NCBI RefSeq assembly: GCF_036108815.1
Contig: NZ_CP107985.1
Location: forward strand, 2,046,001 to 2,110,000
Source: Streptomyces sp. NBC_00353
GTDB taxonomy: Bacteria > Actinomycetota > Actinomycetes > Streptomycetales > Streptomycetaceae
Length of the DNA stretch: 64,000 nt
Direction of reading: 5' to 3'
Shown here in pieces: positions 48,270 through 56,961 of this stretch. Each line of letters opens with the position of its first letter. Within the stretch, counting starts at the first letter, position 1. Below the pieces are notes generated by a model that saw nothing but the letters and a program-made list of their open reading frames with translations, was not told the origin of the DNA and did no database searches. A program made the translations under genes and the position numbers.

Positions 48270-50729
48270 TCAGCCGAGCTTGACGGTGACCTTCTGCGTG
48301 GCACCCGCGGTGCCGCTGAGATCGCCGAACGTGAGCTGCAGCGAAGCCCCGGTGGTGGCCCCCGTGACCGTGGCCGGCTTGGCGGTCACCGAGGCCACGG
48401 CCCTGTTCCAGGTGAGTGTCAGGGACGTCTGCATCCGCATCGGATCGCTGACGCAGATCACCGCGGTGCCGTCGCTCCTTTCACTGATCATCACCGCGCA
48501 GGGCGCGCTCGCGGTGAGTGTCCCGACGGTGCCGCCGAACCAGAAGTTGACCCCGGTGAAACCGAGTGTGGGGACGCTGACGCCCTGCTGGTTGTCGGTG
48601 TTGGCGAGGATCTGCAGCCAGCCGGTGTCCGCCGCTCTGGCGGAGGTCTGGGCCGCGGTGGCGCCCGGCAGGAGCGTGTAGGCGTACGAGGCGTTGACCG
48701 GGTTCGTGCCGTGATCGACCCACATGGTCAGGTACTTGCGGTTCAGGGTGGTCGTGGAACTGCCCTTGTTGATGGTGCTCCACTTGCCGTCGCGGGCCTC
48801 GCGCTGCGCCTTGACGGTCGCACCGCCGGGGAAGACATAACCGCCGTGACCCCCGATGTGTGCCCACATGGCGCCTGTGAGGGTCTCCGACCACGGGTAG
48901 GTCACTGGCTTGGTGGTGCCGTCGACGGTGAAGGAGGTACTGCCGGTGGGGCCGAGATTGCGGTTTTCGACGGTGGACTCCACGGCTGTGCCGTCGCTGC
49001 ACTTGATGCCTGCTCCCAGACAGACGATCGCGTCGTCGAGACAGAACCAGGACTTCTTCGCCAGCAGCGTGCTCTGCAGCCCCTTCAGGTACTGCCCGAT
49101 GGCCGCCCGCTGCCCGTCGGTGGCGCCGCCGACCCAGTTGACGTCCGGCATGGACGCGCCCCAGTCGCCGCCGGCGGCATCCGCGAGCGCCTTGCGGGAT
49201 GCGGTGGTGCCGGGCAGCCGGTACGGGTCGACGGTGGGCCAGAAGGCGTCGCTGTACTGGCCGTTGCCGTAGGTGTCGCCCCACCAGTAGAGCATTCCGG
49301 AACCGGTGTGCCAGCCGCGCAGGTTCTCGCCGTTGCCGGTCTCGTAGTACGTGATGCGCCTGTCGGCCATGCTGATCGAGGCGGCCCAGCCGGGGCGGCG
49401 GTGGGTGGCCCGTGCCATATGGGTGAAGAGCCGGTGGCCGGTCGGTTCGGCGATGACCGAGACCGCGGTGTCGTCCTGAACGCCCTTGAGCCGGGCCAGA
49501 CTTGTCAGCCCGAGCGAAGGGTTGCTCATCGGCGGGCTGTAGTAGTCCCGCTGCATCCAGCCCTTGACCAGGCCGCGCCAGCGGGTGTTCTCGGCCGCGC
49601 TCGCACCCTGCCCGAGGAGCACGATCGAGGCCAGGATCGGATGGCCGCGCAGATGGTCGTCCTGCTGGATGCTCCGCGCGTCCGATGCGGAGATCCCTCG
49701 GCTGATGGCGCGGCCCGAGACGCCGTCCATCACCAGTCCGTTGTAGAGGAACGGTGCCCAGGCGTTCTCCACCGCGTCGAACACGATCTGCCGGTCGGCG
49801 TCGGTGACAGCCCAGCTGGACCCTGCGAGCAGCGCGAACAGCATGCCGAGGCCGCCGAGCATCACCGAGCCGTACGAGCCCGTGTAGGGGACGGTGGTGT
49901 GCTGGATGAAGGACCCGTCCGTATAGAGGCCGTCGCCAACGGTGACGTACGGGAAGACGGGCGAGAGGGCGTCCCGCGCGAGCGCGATCTTGGCCGAGTT
50001 GTCACCGACGACGCCGCGCAGCGCGAGTACCCGGCACAGGTCGACGCGGTTGGCGCCGGTACTGGTACCGGTGTAGCTCGACACCGCGGAGTCGGGTACG
50101 AAGTGGTCGACGGCCTTGGCGTAGTCGGCGAGCTGGGCGGCCGACAGCTGGTCGTACATCAGGACGCAGACGTCGAGGAGGGCCTGCGGAGCGCCTATCT
50201 GCCAGCTGTACCAGTTGCCGTACCGGGTCCGGCTCTCGTTGTACACCTGGGAGTAGAGGTGGTCGAGGCCGGTCAGGATGTCGGTCGCGAGGCCGGCGTT
50301 GCCGGTCAGGCCGGTGCCCTGCTGGCAGTACGCCTGGGCCATGGTGTTCAGCCGGCCGTAACTGCTCGCCATGTTCCCCGAGAAGCCGTACGACTCCTGG
50401 TCGGTGTCGGGCTCGGGGTCGGCGAACACCAGGTCGGGCCAGAGCGAGCCGGTGGCCGGAGCCATGGACGACCGGAGCTGGGTCGCGGTGGCGCCGAGGT
50501 CGGTGAGACGGCTCTTGAAGGGCTCGGTGGTCGGGCTGAAGCCCTCGCCGAGTATCAGGGTGCGCCACTTGGCGCGCAGCGTGGAGAACTCTTCCCCGGA
50601 CTCCGTCCGGAGGGAGCCCCCTGCTGCCGCGGCCTCAGGGGTCAGGAGGGGGGCCGAGGCCAGGCCGAGGGCGAGTGCCGTACTGCCGGTTGCGGCCAGG
50701 AAGGTGCGACGGGGCCAGAAACGCGTCAT
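48270..50729 (-). CDS. PL8 family polysaccharide lyase (copy 1)
   Basis: 819 residues. Twin-arginine signal MTRFWPRRTFLAATGSTALA. An all-alpha toroid follows (RAKWRTLILGEGFSPTTEPF, RLNTMAQAYCQQGTGLTG, RYGNWYSWQIGAPQALLD with the conserved Asn, DGSFIQHTTVPYTGSYG with catalytic His and Tyr, GVSGRAISRG with Arg), then the beta-sandwich domains (AGGDWGASMPDVNWVGG, NRKYLTMWVDHG, YAYTLLPGAT). PL8 enzymes cleave hyaluronate, chondroitin or xanthan by beta-elimination outside the cell; which of these is the target is not decidable here. Paralogue of the neighbour at 50835; gap of 105 bp with a hairpin. Confidence 0.9.
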   Translation of the reverse strand: MTRFWPRRTFLAATGSTALALGLASAPLLTPEAAAAGGSLRTESGEEFSTLRAKWRTLILGEGFSPTTEPFKSRLTDLGATATQLRSSMAPATGSLWPDLVFADPEPDTDQESYGFSGNMASSYGRLNTMAQAYCQQGTGLTGNAGLATDILTGLDHLYSQVYNESRTRYGNWYSWQIGAPQALLDVCVLMYDQLSAAQLADYAKAVDHFVPDSAVSSYTGTSTGANRVDLCRVLALRGVVGDNSAKIALARDALSPVFPYVTVGDGLYTDGSFIQHTTVPYTGSYGSVMLGGLGMLFALLAGSSWAVTDADRQIVFDAVENAWAPFLYNGLVMDGVSGRAISRGISASDARSIQQDDHLRGHPILASIVLLGQGASAAENTRWRGLVKGWMQRDYYSPPMSNPSLGLTSLARLKGVQDDTAVSVIAEPTGHRLFTHMARATHRRPGWAASISMADRRITYYETGNGENLRGWHTGSGMLYWWGDTYGNGQYSDAFWPTVDPYRLPGTTASRKALADAAGGDWGASMPDVNWVGGATDGQRAAIGQYLKGLQSTLLAKKSWFCLDDAIVCLGAGIKCSDGTAVESTVENRNLGPTGSTSFTVDGTTKPVTYPWSETLTGAMWAHIGGHGGYVFPGGATVKAQREARDGKWSTINKGSSTTTLNRKYLTMWVDHGTNPVNASYAYTLLPGATAAQTSARAADTGWLQILANTDNQQGVSVPTLGFTGVNFWFGGTVGTLTASAPCAVMISERSDGTAVICVSDPMRMQTSLTLTWNRAVASVTAKPATVTGATTGASLQLTFGDLSGTAGATQKVTVKLG

Positions 50730-50796
50730 TGCGATCTCCGGATGAGGAGGTGGGAGGAGGCTGAGGGGGCTGGGACCGACGTTTCCTGCTCACGCA

Positions 50797-50819
50797 GGTG
50801 GGCGGGAACCCGGCCCACC
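50797..50819 (-). terminator. Hairpin between the two PL8 genes
   Basis: GGTGGGC, 9-nt loop, GCCCACC, 15 bp past the stop of copy 2. Weak to moderate; may tune expression of copy 1. Confidence 0.45.
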
Positions 50820-50834
50820 GAGGGGTGCCGTGCG

Positions 50835-53309
50835 TCAGGCCGGCCGCACCTTGACCTGGTGGGTCGTGCCGTAGCTGCCGCTGAGGTCGCCGAACGTGAG
50901 GGTGAGGGAGGAGCCCGTCTGCACATCGGTGACCGAAGTTGCTTTGGAGAGAACCGACTTGACGGGTCGCTTCCAGGTGAGGGTCAGGCCCGTGACGGTG
51001 CGGGACGGGTCGGCCACCGAGATCGTCGCCGTGCCGTCGCGCTTCTCACGGATCTGCACGCTCGCCGGTGCGCTCGCCGTGACCTTGCCGACCGTGCCCG
51101 CCTCCCAGAAGTTGATCCCGGTGAAGCCGAGGGAGGGGACGCGGATGCCGTGCTGTTGCGCCGTGTGGGCGAGGATCTGCAGCCACAGCGGGTCGATGGC
51201 GCGGGCAGCGGTGCGGAGCTCGCTGGCGCCGGGCATGAGGATGTACGCGTACGAGGCGTCCTGCGGGTCGGTGCCGTGGTCCTGCCACAGCGTCAGATAG
51301 CGCCGGGTGAACGAGGTGGGGGAGCTTCCCGCGTTGATGTCCTTCCACGCGCCTGTGCGCTCCTCGCGCAGTGCGCTGACCCGGCTGCCGCCCGCCTCGG
51401 GGAAGACATAGCCCGCGTGCCCCGCGATGTGCGCCCACTTGGTGTGCGCCCGGGTGGTCTGCCGGCCCTGGGTACCGGGCTGCGCAATGCCGTTGAGGCT
51501 GAGCCGGGCGGTGCCCGAGGCGCCCAGGTTGCGGTTGTCGATCACCGTCTCGACCGCGGTGCCGTCGGCCGAGGTGATGCCGGCGCCGAGACAGACGATC
51601 GAGTCGTCGAGCCAGAACCACGACTTCCTGGCGGTCATCGTGCTGTCGACACCCCGCAGATGCTGCCCGGTGACGCCGAACTCGCCGTCGGTGGTGCCGC
51701 CCACCCAGGCCGTGTCCGGCTTCGGGTTGCCCCAGTTGCCGCCGAAACCGTCCGGCAGCGGCTTCTTCGAGACGGTGATGCCGGGCAGCCGGTACGGGTC
51801 GACCGTCGGCCAGAAGGTGTCCGAGTACTGCTCGAGACCGTGGTCGTCGCCCCACCACGACAGCCAGCCCGAGCCGGTGTGATAGCCGCGGGCGTGCTCA
51901 CCGTTGCCGAACTCGTAGTGCGCGATGCGCTTGGAGGCCATGCTGACCGAGGCGCCCCAGTCGCGGCGACGGTGGGTGGCGCGGTCCATGTTGGAGAAGA
52001 CCCGGTGCTCGGTCGGCTCGGGCGACGCCTTGACCGTGTCGTCGTCGAACAGCGTCTGCAGCCGGGCCGTGTTGACCAGGCTCAGCTTCGGGTTCTTCAG
52101 GGCGGGACCGTAGTAGTCGCGCTGCAGCCAGCCCTTGACCATGGCCTTCCAGCGGGCCTGCTCCTCGGGGCTCGCGCCCTGGCCGACCAGCAGGACGGAG
52201 GCCATCACGCTGTGCGCGCGGGTGTGGTCGTCCTGGGGAAGCTGGAAGGGGTCGGACACCGTCAGGCCTCGGCTGATGCCGCGGCTGGAGACGTTGTCCA
52301 TCATCAGGCCGTTGTAGATGAAGGGGGCGATGGCCTTCTCGACGGTGTCGAGGAAGAGCTGACTGCCCGGGTCGCTCACCTGCCACGTCGAGTCGCGCAG
52401 CAGCGCGAACAGCCGGCCGAGGCCGTCGTGGAGCACCGCGCCGTAGCCGCCGATGTAGGGGACGTTGGTGTGCTGGATGAAGGAGCCGTCGGCGTAGAAA
52501 CCGTCACCGGAGGTGACGTACGGGAAGACGGGAGACAACGCGTCACGGCCGAGCTGGATCTTGGCCGCGCTGCCGCCGACGACGCCGCGCAGGATGATCC
52601 CGCGGCACAGGTCGACACGGTTGGCGCCGGTGCTGGTGCCGGTGTACTGCGCCACGGCCGAGTCCGGCAGGAACTTGTCCACGGCTCGGCAGTAGGAGGC
52701 TATCTGCTCGGCCGACAGGTGGTCGTAGAGCAGCACGGCGGTGTCCATCAGCGCCTGCGGCGAGCCGATCTGGAAGTTCCACCAGTTGCCGAACCGGGCT
52801 TTGTTCTCGTTGTAGACGTCCGAGTGGAGATGGTCCAGGCCGGCGATGACGGCGTCCTTGAGTGCGGCGTCCCCGGTGAGCCCCGTTCCGGGCTGGGCGT
52901 ACGCCTGGGCCATGGTGTTCAGCCGCGTGAAGCTGTCGTTCATCCTGGCCGAGTAGCCGTACGACTCCTGGTCGGTGTCCGGCGACGGGTCGGCATAGCT
53001 GATGCCGGGCCACAGTGAGCCGGCCGTCGGCGCCATGGTGGCCTGGAAGCCGGCTGCCTGGGTGCCGAGCGTGGCGAGCTTGGACTTGAAGGGCTCCGCG
53101 GTCGGGCTGAAGCCCTCGCCGAGGATCAGAGTGCGCCACTTGGCGCGCAGCACAGCGAATTCGTCGTCCGCCTGGGCGGCGGCCGATGCCTGGGGGCGAG
53201 TGGTGGCCGCGGCGGTGCCGGGCTCGGTGAGGCCGACCGCGAGCGCGGTGCCGCCGGTGGCCGCAAGGAAGGTGCGGCGGGACCGAGGGGGCGAGGGAGG
53301 GGGCGTCAT
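50835..53309 (-). CDS. PL8 family polysaccharide lyase (copy 2)
   Basis: 824 residues. Twin-arginine signal PRSRRTFLAATGGTALAVGL. It runs parallel to copy 1 along the whole length: RAKWRTLILGEGFSPTAEPF, RFGNWWNFQIGSPQALMDTA (Asn), DGSFIQHTNVPYIGGYG (His, Tyr), NVSSRGISRGLTV, then the beta domains (RRYLTLWQDHGTDPQDASYA, FGDLSGSYGTTHQVKV). By eye roughly 60% of residues agree with copy 1, so this is an old tandem duplication and the pair may differ in specificity. Upstream it has its own promoter region with operator-like motifs at 53371 and 53416. Confidence 0.9.
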   Translation of the reverse strand: MTPPPSPPRSRRTFLAATGGTALAVGLTEPGTAAATTRPQASAAAQADDEFAVLRAKWRTLILGEGFSPTAEPFKSKLATLGTQAAGFQATMAPTAGSLWPGISYADPSPDTDQESYGYSARMNDSFTRLNTMAQAYAQPGTGLTGDAALKDAVIAGLDHLHSDVYNENKARFGNWWNFQIGSPQALMDTAVLLYDHLSAEQIASYCRAVDKFLPDSAVAQYTGTSTGANRVDLCRGIILRGVVGGSAAKIQLGRDALSPVFPYVTSGDGFYADGSFIQHTNVPYIGGYGAVLHDGLGRLFALLRDSTWQVSDPGSQLFLDTVEKAIAPFIYNGLMMDNVSSRGISRGLTVSDPFQLPQDDHTRAHSVMASVLLVGQGASPEEQARWKAMVKGWLQRDYYGPALKNPKLSLVNTARLQTLFDDDTVKASPEPTEHRVFSNMDRATHRRRDWGASVSMASKRIAHYEFGNGEHARGYHTGSGWLSWWGDDHGLEQYSDTFWPTVDPYRLPGITVSKKPLPDGFGGNWGNPKPDTAWVGGTTDGEFGVTGQHLRGVDSTMTARKSWFWLDDSIVCLGAGITSADGTAVETVIDNRNLGASGTARLSLNGIAQPGTQGRQTTRAHTKWAHIAGHAGYVFPEAGGSRVSALREERTGAWKDINAGSSPTSFTRRYLTLWQDHGTDPQDASYAYILMPGASELRTAARAIDPLWLQILAHTAQQHGIRVPSLGFTGINFWEAGTVGKVTASAPASVQIREKRDGTATISVADPSRTVTGLTLTWKRPVKSVLSKATSVTDVQTGSSLTLTFGDLSGSYGTTHQVKVRPA

Positions 53310-53587
53310 GGGTGCTCCGGAGGCCGGGAGGTGTGCGGGATACCGCTGTGGAGTAGGCGGTTTCTAGCACGCAAGCGCTCAACCGATCAACAGAGGAAGC
53401 AGAATTGAGCATTTCGATCGTTCTGCGCGTTCATCTTTGGCCCACTATGCCCCTCTCCTATCGCTTCCTCCTCAGCTGCAGTTCGCGGTGGACGGTGTAC
53501 TGCTGGGGTCCCGTGCCCGACGCGTCCCGGAGCCGGGTTCGCACGGTGGCGTGCAGCGTGCGACGCCCCGCTCCGAGGCATGGCGGA

Positions 53588-55237
53588 TCAGCAGGAAGGG
53601 GGCGTGGTGCTGCCGACGGCGATGCGCAGGTCTGCGCCCTGGGCGTCGACCGCGCAGACCATGACGGCTGCGTCGGCGACCTCGTCCGCCAGGGTCCTGC
53701 CCGCGGCCAGCGGGGCGTCGTCGGTGGTGGAGGTGGCGGGCGTGGCGTCCACGAGCCTGTTGTGCACCGTCGAACCGCTCGTGACGATACGGACGATGAC
53801 ACCGTTGACCAGGGGATCGGAGGAGACGTAGTCGTCGTAGGGCGGAGTGGCGCGGCGGTATTCCAGCGACAGGTAACTGCCGTCGCCGCGCGCCAGGCGG
53901 TACTCCTGAGCCCCGTTCCCTCCGAGCACGCCCAGCTGGTAGCTGCCGCCGGATGTGACCTTGAGTACCTGGGAGTCGGGGATCCAGCCGGCGAACTGCC
54001 GGTAGTCGACCGGGTAGAGGTGCATGCCACCGCCGCCCATGGTGTCTGTCGGGTCGTCGCCTCCGGACACCGTGCAGGAGCTGTTCACCTGGGTCACGTT
54101 GCCCGTGACCGGGCAGGCCTTGAGCGTGTCGGAGTGCGAGAAGCCCAGGTTGTGGCCGAACTCGTGGGTCCACATCCACGTCTTGTAGCCCACACCGTTG
54201 GAGAGGATCCAGTTCCCGGGCTGGGAGGCCAGCCCCTCCCACGCGCAGGCCGATTGGCGCGAGATGTCGACGAAGAGGTAGTCGTACGTGTCCGGGTCGA
54301 CGCCCTGCGCCAGCACCGCGGTCCTGGCCGAGTTCCGGATCGCCGTCGAGTCGCACCCGGTCGGGCGCGGTCCCAGGTCGATGCCGGTGAGCATGTCGCC
54401 CGTGAGGTCGAGCGCCCCGTCGGACACCTCCTGCAGGTACGTCCGGAGAGACGGGTAGCTGTTTCCGAGAGTCGCCTGCTGTACCGCGGCAGGATCGGCG
54501 GGGGTCGCGTCGCTCCAGTGGGTCGCCATCACCAGGGCCCGCTTCTGACCGGCGACGGGGCGAACCGGCCAGCCCGTGGCAAAGGCATCGTCGTCCCACA
54601 GACGCATCGAGGTGAGGTCGGTGGGGGTGCCCTGGGCGGTGCAGTCGCCGACCTGCACGCTGTCGCTGCCGCTGAGGGTGCGCAGGCACGTTCCCAGACC
54701 GGCATCCCCGCGGTATTTGCTCTGCAGCAGGACGTATCCGTTGCCCTGGTCCACGGCCTTCCACAGGCGCATGGAGGTGTACTCGCCGGGGCCGGGGGTG
54801 CAGTCGCCGACCTGCACGGTGTCGTTGCCGCTGAAGGTGCGCAGGCAGTTCCCGAGTCCGGCGTCCGCCCGGTACTTGTTCTGCAGCAGAACGTAGCCGT
54901 TGCCCTGGTCGACGGCCTGCCACATGCGCATGGAGGTGTACTCGCCGGTGGCGGGGGTGCAGTCACCGGCCTGCACGGTGGCGCTGCCACTGAACGTGCG
55001 CAGACACGTTCCCAGACCGGCGTCCCCGCGGTACTTGTTCCCCAGCAGGGTGTAACCCACCGACATGGTGGCGGCGAGGTTCGTCGCGGAGGTGCCGAGA
55101 ACTCGCTGCTGCCCGTGTTGCGGAGGTGCCGCTGTCGCGGGCATGTACGAGAACACGGACAGGGCTGCCAGCAGAGCGGCCAGCACGATCGATACTTTCA
55201 CTTTCACCCGAATCGGTTTCGCGAAAAGCGGTTTCAT
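53588..55237 (-). CDS. Secreted gametolysin-like (M11-type) metalloprotease with three N-terminal repeats
   Basis: 549 residues. Signal peptide KPIRVKVKVSIVLAALLAAL to about ATAAPP. Residues about 45-195 hold three near-identical repeats of about 48 residues (YTLLGNKYRGDAGLGTCLRT, YVLLQNKYRADAGLGNCLRT, YVLLQSKYRGDAGLGTCLRT, each ending with a VQxGDCT segment), so each repeat has two cysteines. Three repeats suggest a beta-trefoil, perhaps binding carbohydrate. The catalytic part follows, with the zinc motif HEFGHNLGFSHSD (HExxHxxGxxH) and a Met-turn-like DTMGGGGMH. GGAGGAGAA precedes ATG 55237. Secreted protease in a run of exported hydrolases. Confidence 0.82.
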   Translation of the reverse strand: MKPLFAKPIRVKVKVSIVLAALLAALSVFSYMPATAAPPQHGQQRVLGTSATNLAATMSVGYTLLGNKYRGDAGLGTCLRTFSGSATVQAGDCTPATGEYTSMRMWQAVDQGNGYVLLQNKYRADAGLGNCLRTFSGNDTVQVGDCTPGPGEYTSMRLWKAVDQGNGYVLLQSKYRGDAGLGTCLRTLSGSDSVQVGDCTAQGTPTDLTSMRLWDDDAFATGWPVRPVAGQKRALVMATHWSDATPADPAAVQQATLGNSYPSLRTYLQEVSDGALDLTGDMLTGIDLGPRPTGCDSTAIRNSARTAVLAQGVDPDTYDYLFVDISRQSACAWEGLASQPGNWILSNGVGYKTWMWTHEFGHNLGFSHSDTLKACPVTGNVTQVNSSCTVSGGDDPTDTMGGGGMHLYPVDYRQFAGWIPDSQVLKVTSGGSYQLGVLGGNGAQEYRLARGDGSYLSLEYRRATPPYDDYVSSDPLVNGVIVRIVTSGSTVHNRLVDATPATSTTDDAPLAAGRTLADEVADAAVMVCAVDAQGADLRIAVGSTTPPSC

Positions 55238-55460
55238 TTCTCCTCCACCGGCTTGCTGTTGGTTTGCAGAGTGAGACCCGAGGTCATTCGGCGCGTGCGC
55301 CGCCCTGGACCTCGGGGTGTTGGTCTCGATACGCACCGGGCAGGCCATGGCGCGTTGGCTGCCCGACAGAATGTAAGCGGTTGCTACTCAAGGCAAGAGT
55401 CCCGGCAGAGTTTCCATCATTTTCTATGGCGGATAGGCGTCCTGATTAAGTCGCTGGACG

Positions 55461-55472
55461 GTAAGCGCTCAC
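55461..55472. promoter_or_regulatory. LacI-type operator-like palindrome
   Basis: GTAAGCGCTCAC, 12 bp, with one broken pair. The AGCGCT centre is typical of LacI/CebR-type sites in Streptomyces. A related GCAAGCGCTCAAC is at 53371-53383 upstream of the PL8 pair. Confidence 0.35.
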
Positions 55473-55506
55473 ATCAATGCCCCGTGGCGGACGGCCCGAA
55501 CGCAAA

Positions 55507-55545
55507 GGTGCCCGTACCGGTGATGGGGACGCCGGTACGGGCACC
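55507..55545 (-). terminator. Hairpin after the SGNH hydrolase
   Basis: GGTGCCCGTACCGG, 11-nt loop, exact 14-nt complement, 16 bp past the stop codon. Confidence 0.75.
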
Positions 55546-55560
55546 GCTTGCAGGGTCGGG

Positions 55561-56931
55561 TCAGTGCAGGAGGTGGAGAGGGACGGCGTCGGCCATCGCT
55601 TCGGCTCCCATGTCGTTGGGATGGAGGTGGTCGCCGCTGTCGTAGCTCGGACGAAGGCGTTGCGGGTCGGCCGGGTCGCGCAGGGCCTTGTCGAAGTCGA
55701 TCACCCCGTCGTACTCGCCGCCGGCGCGGATCCAGCGGTTGACGGCCTGCCGCGCGGCTTCGTTCTGCGCACTGTAGAAGCCAAGGGTGTCGTTCTTGAA
55801 CGGCAGGATCGTGCCGCCGTAGACCGTGAGTCCGCGTTCGTGGGCGCGGTCGATGAGCTGGCGGTGGGCGTCGATGATGTCCTGCGCGGAGACCTTCTCC
55901 GACTCCGGGGCGACGGTGCCGGGATGACCGAGATCGTTGACTCCGAGGAGGACGATGACGTGCTCGGCCCCGGGCTGGGCCGCGACGTCGCGGTCGAAGC
56001 GGCGCAGTGCGCTCTGGCCGAAGTATGCCGCGTAGTTCTCGGCGTCGGACCCGGCCGGCGGGTTGGGATCGTGGAGGAGGCGGTTGCCGCTGATGCCTTC
56101 GTTGAGCACGCCGAGGGAGTGGGGGCCGTGGGCGGCGCGGAGGCGCTGCCCCAGGAAGTCGGGCCAGCGGTGGTTGGCGTCCGCCTCGGTGTTCGCGCCG
56201 TCCGTGATGGAGTCGCCGAGTGCGATGACGGCCGAGGAGCGGTCCGGCCGGCTGGTGCTCACGCTCACGCCGGTCAGGAAGTACCAGCGGTCGATGGTGG
56301 AGGTCGCCTCGATACCGGCCCGCCCGGTGACGTTGCCGGACGCGACGTAGTTGTGCTGGAGGGCGAACGCGTGGACCGTCGAGCCGGGGGTGCGCTCGGG
56401 CAGGTGGATGCTCACCACGAGGTCGGAGCCGGCGGGCAGTCGCAGGGAAACCGGGTCGCTGACGGCCGGCGCGCCCGCGGGGATCGTCACGGAGGTGCGG
56501 CCGCCGAAGGTGAGCGGGCGGTCGGTGCTCGGGTCGGTGCGCGAGGCCGGACCGCCGTGCGCCGGGCGGGCGACCCGGGCCTCGCCGATGACCAGGGGCC
56601 GATCGCCGAACTCGTTCGACAGGCGGATGCGCACCCGGTCCCCACCGATGCTGGTGTGCACGGTCTGACGGATGGTCTGGTTGTCGAACTCCGTGGTGTC
56701 CGAGGCCGGTACGGCCGTGGGCGTGGTTGCCCACGTACCGACCCAGGCCCCGGCGTTGCCCTTCTCCACCGGCCCCGTCCGGGCGACGGCCTCAGCAGCA
56801 GCCGAGGTCGGTGCGGCAGGCGCGGAGTGCGCCGTGCTCAGCAGCAGCGCTCCGGTGAGCAGGGCCACGACATAACGGCCGGAGCGTTGTGCGCGGCCCC
56901 GGACGGGGAACCACGCGAGGTGTGCTCTCAT
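55561..56931 (-). CDS. Secreted SGNH/GDSL hydrolase
   Basis: 456 residues. Signal peptide after a basic start (RYVVALLTGALLLSTAHSAP). A beta-sandwich accessory region (WVGTWATTPTAVPASDTTEF, FGDRPLVIGEARVARPAHGG) precedes the catalytic domain. Blocks: ALGDSITDG (catalytic Ser), NEGISGNRLL (Gly), LLGVNDLGHP (Asn), DHLHPNDMGAEAM (Asp and His). The layout fits the actinobacterial SGNH_hydro family of esterases/deacylases that act on lipids or acylated polysaccharides outside the cell. ATG 56931; the next gene upstream on the same strand (deacetylase) ends 30 bp away, so the two are likely cotranscribed. Confidence 0.88.
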   Translation of the reverse strand: MRAHLAWFPVRGRAQRSGRYVVALLTGALLLSTAHSAPAAPTSAAAEAVARTGPVEKGNAGAWVGTWATTPTAVPASDTTEFDNQTIRQTVHTSIGGDRVRIRLSNEFGDRPLVIGEARVARPAHGGPASRTDPSTDRPLTFGGRTSVTIPAGAPAVSDPVSLRLPAGSDLVVSIHLPERTPGSTVHAFALQHNYVASGNVTGRAGIEATSTIDRWYFLTGVSVSTSRPDRSSAVIALGDSITDGANTEADANHRWPDFLGQRLRAAHGPHSLGVLNEGISGNRLLHDPNPPAGSDAENYAAYFGQSALRRFDRDVAAQPGAEHVIVLLGVNDLGHPGTVAPESEKVSAQDIIDAHRQLIDRAHERGLTVYGGTILPFKNDTLGFYSAQNEAARQAVNRWIRAGGEYDGVIDFDKALRDPADPQRLRPSYDSGDHLHPNDMGAEAMADAVPLHLLH

Positions 56932-56961
56932 ACGGATCTCCTGGAGCGTCGTGAGTGAAGG

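Larger units (their letters stand above)
55238..55560. other. Intergenic region with operator-like palindromes
   Basis: 323 bp between the metalloprotease start and the SGNH-hydrolase stop. It holds the protease promoter, GTAAGCGGTTGCTAC (55374-55388), a GTAAGCGCTCAC palindrome (55461-55472) and the terminator of the SGNH gene. Confidence 0.5.

Noticed and set aside
48204..53018. Plus-strand open frame of 1604 codons across the PL8 region
   Set aside because: It is antisense to the two PL8 lyases and the secreted protein, lacks any domain, is Val/Arg/Gly/Ala-rich, and arises from the low stop-codon frequency opposite GC-rich genes; the duplication is mirrored in it.
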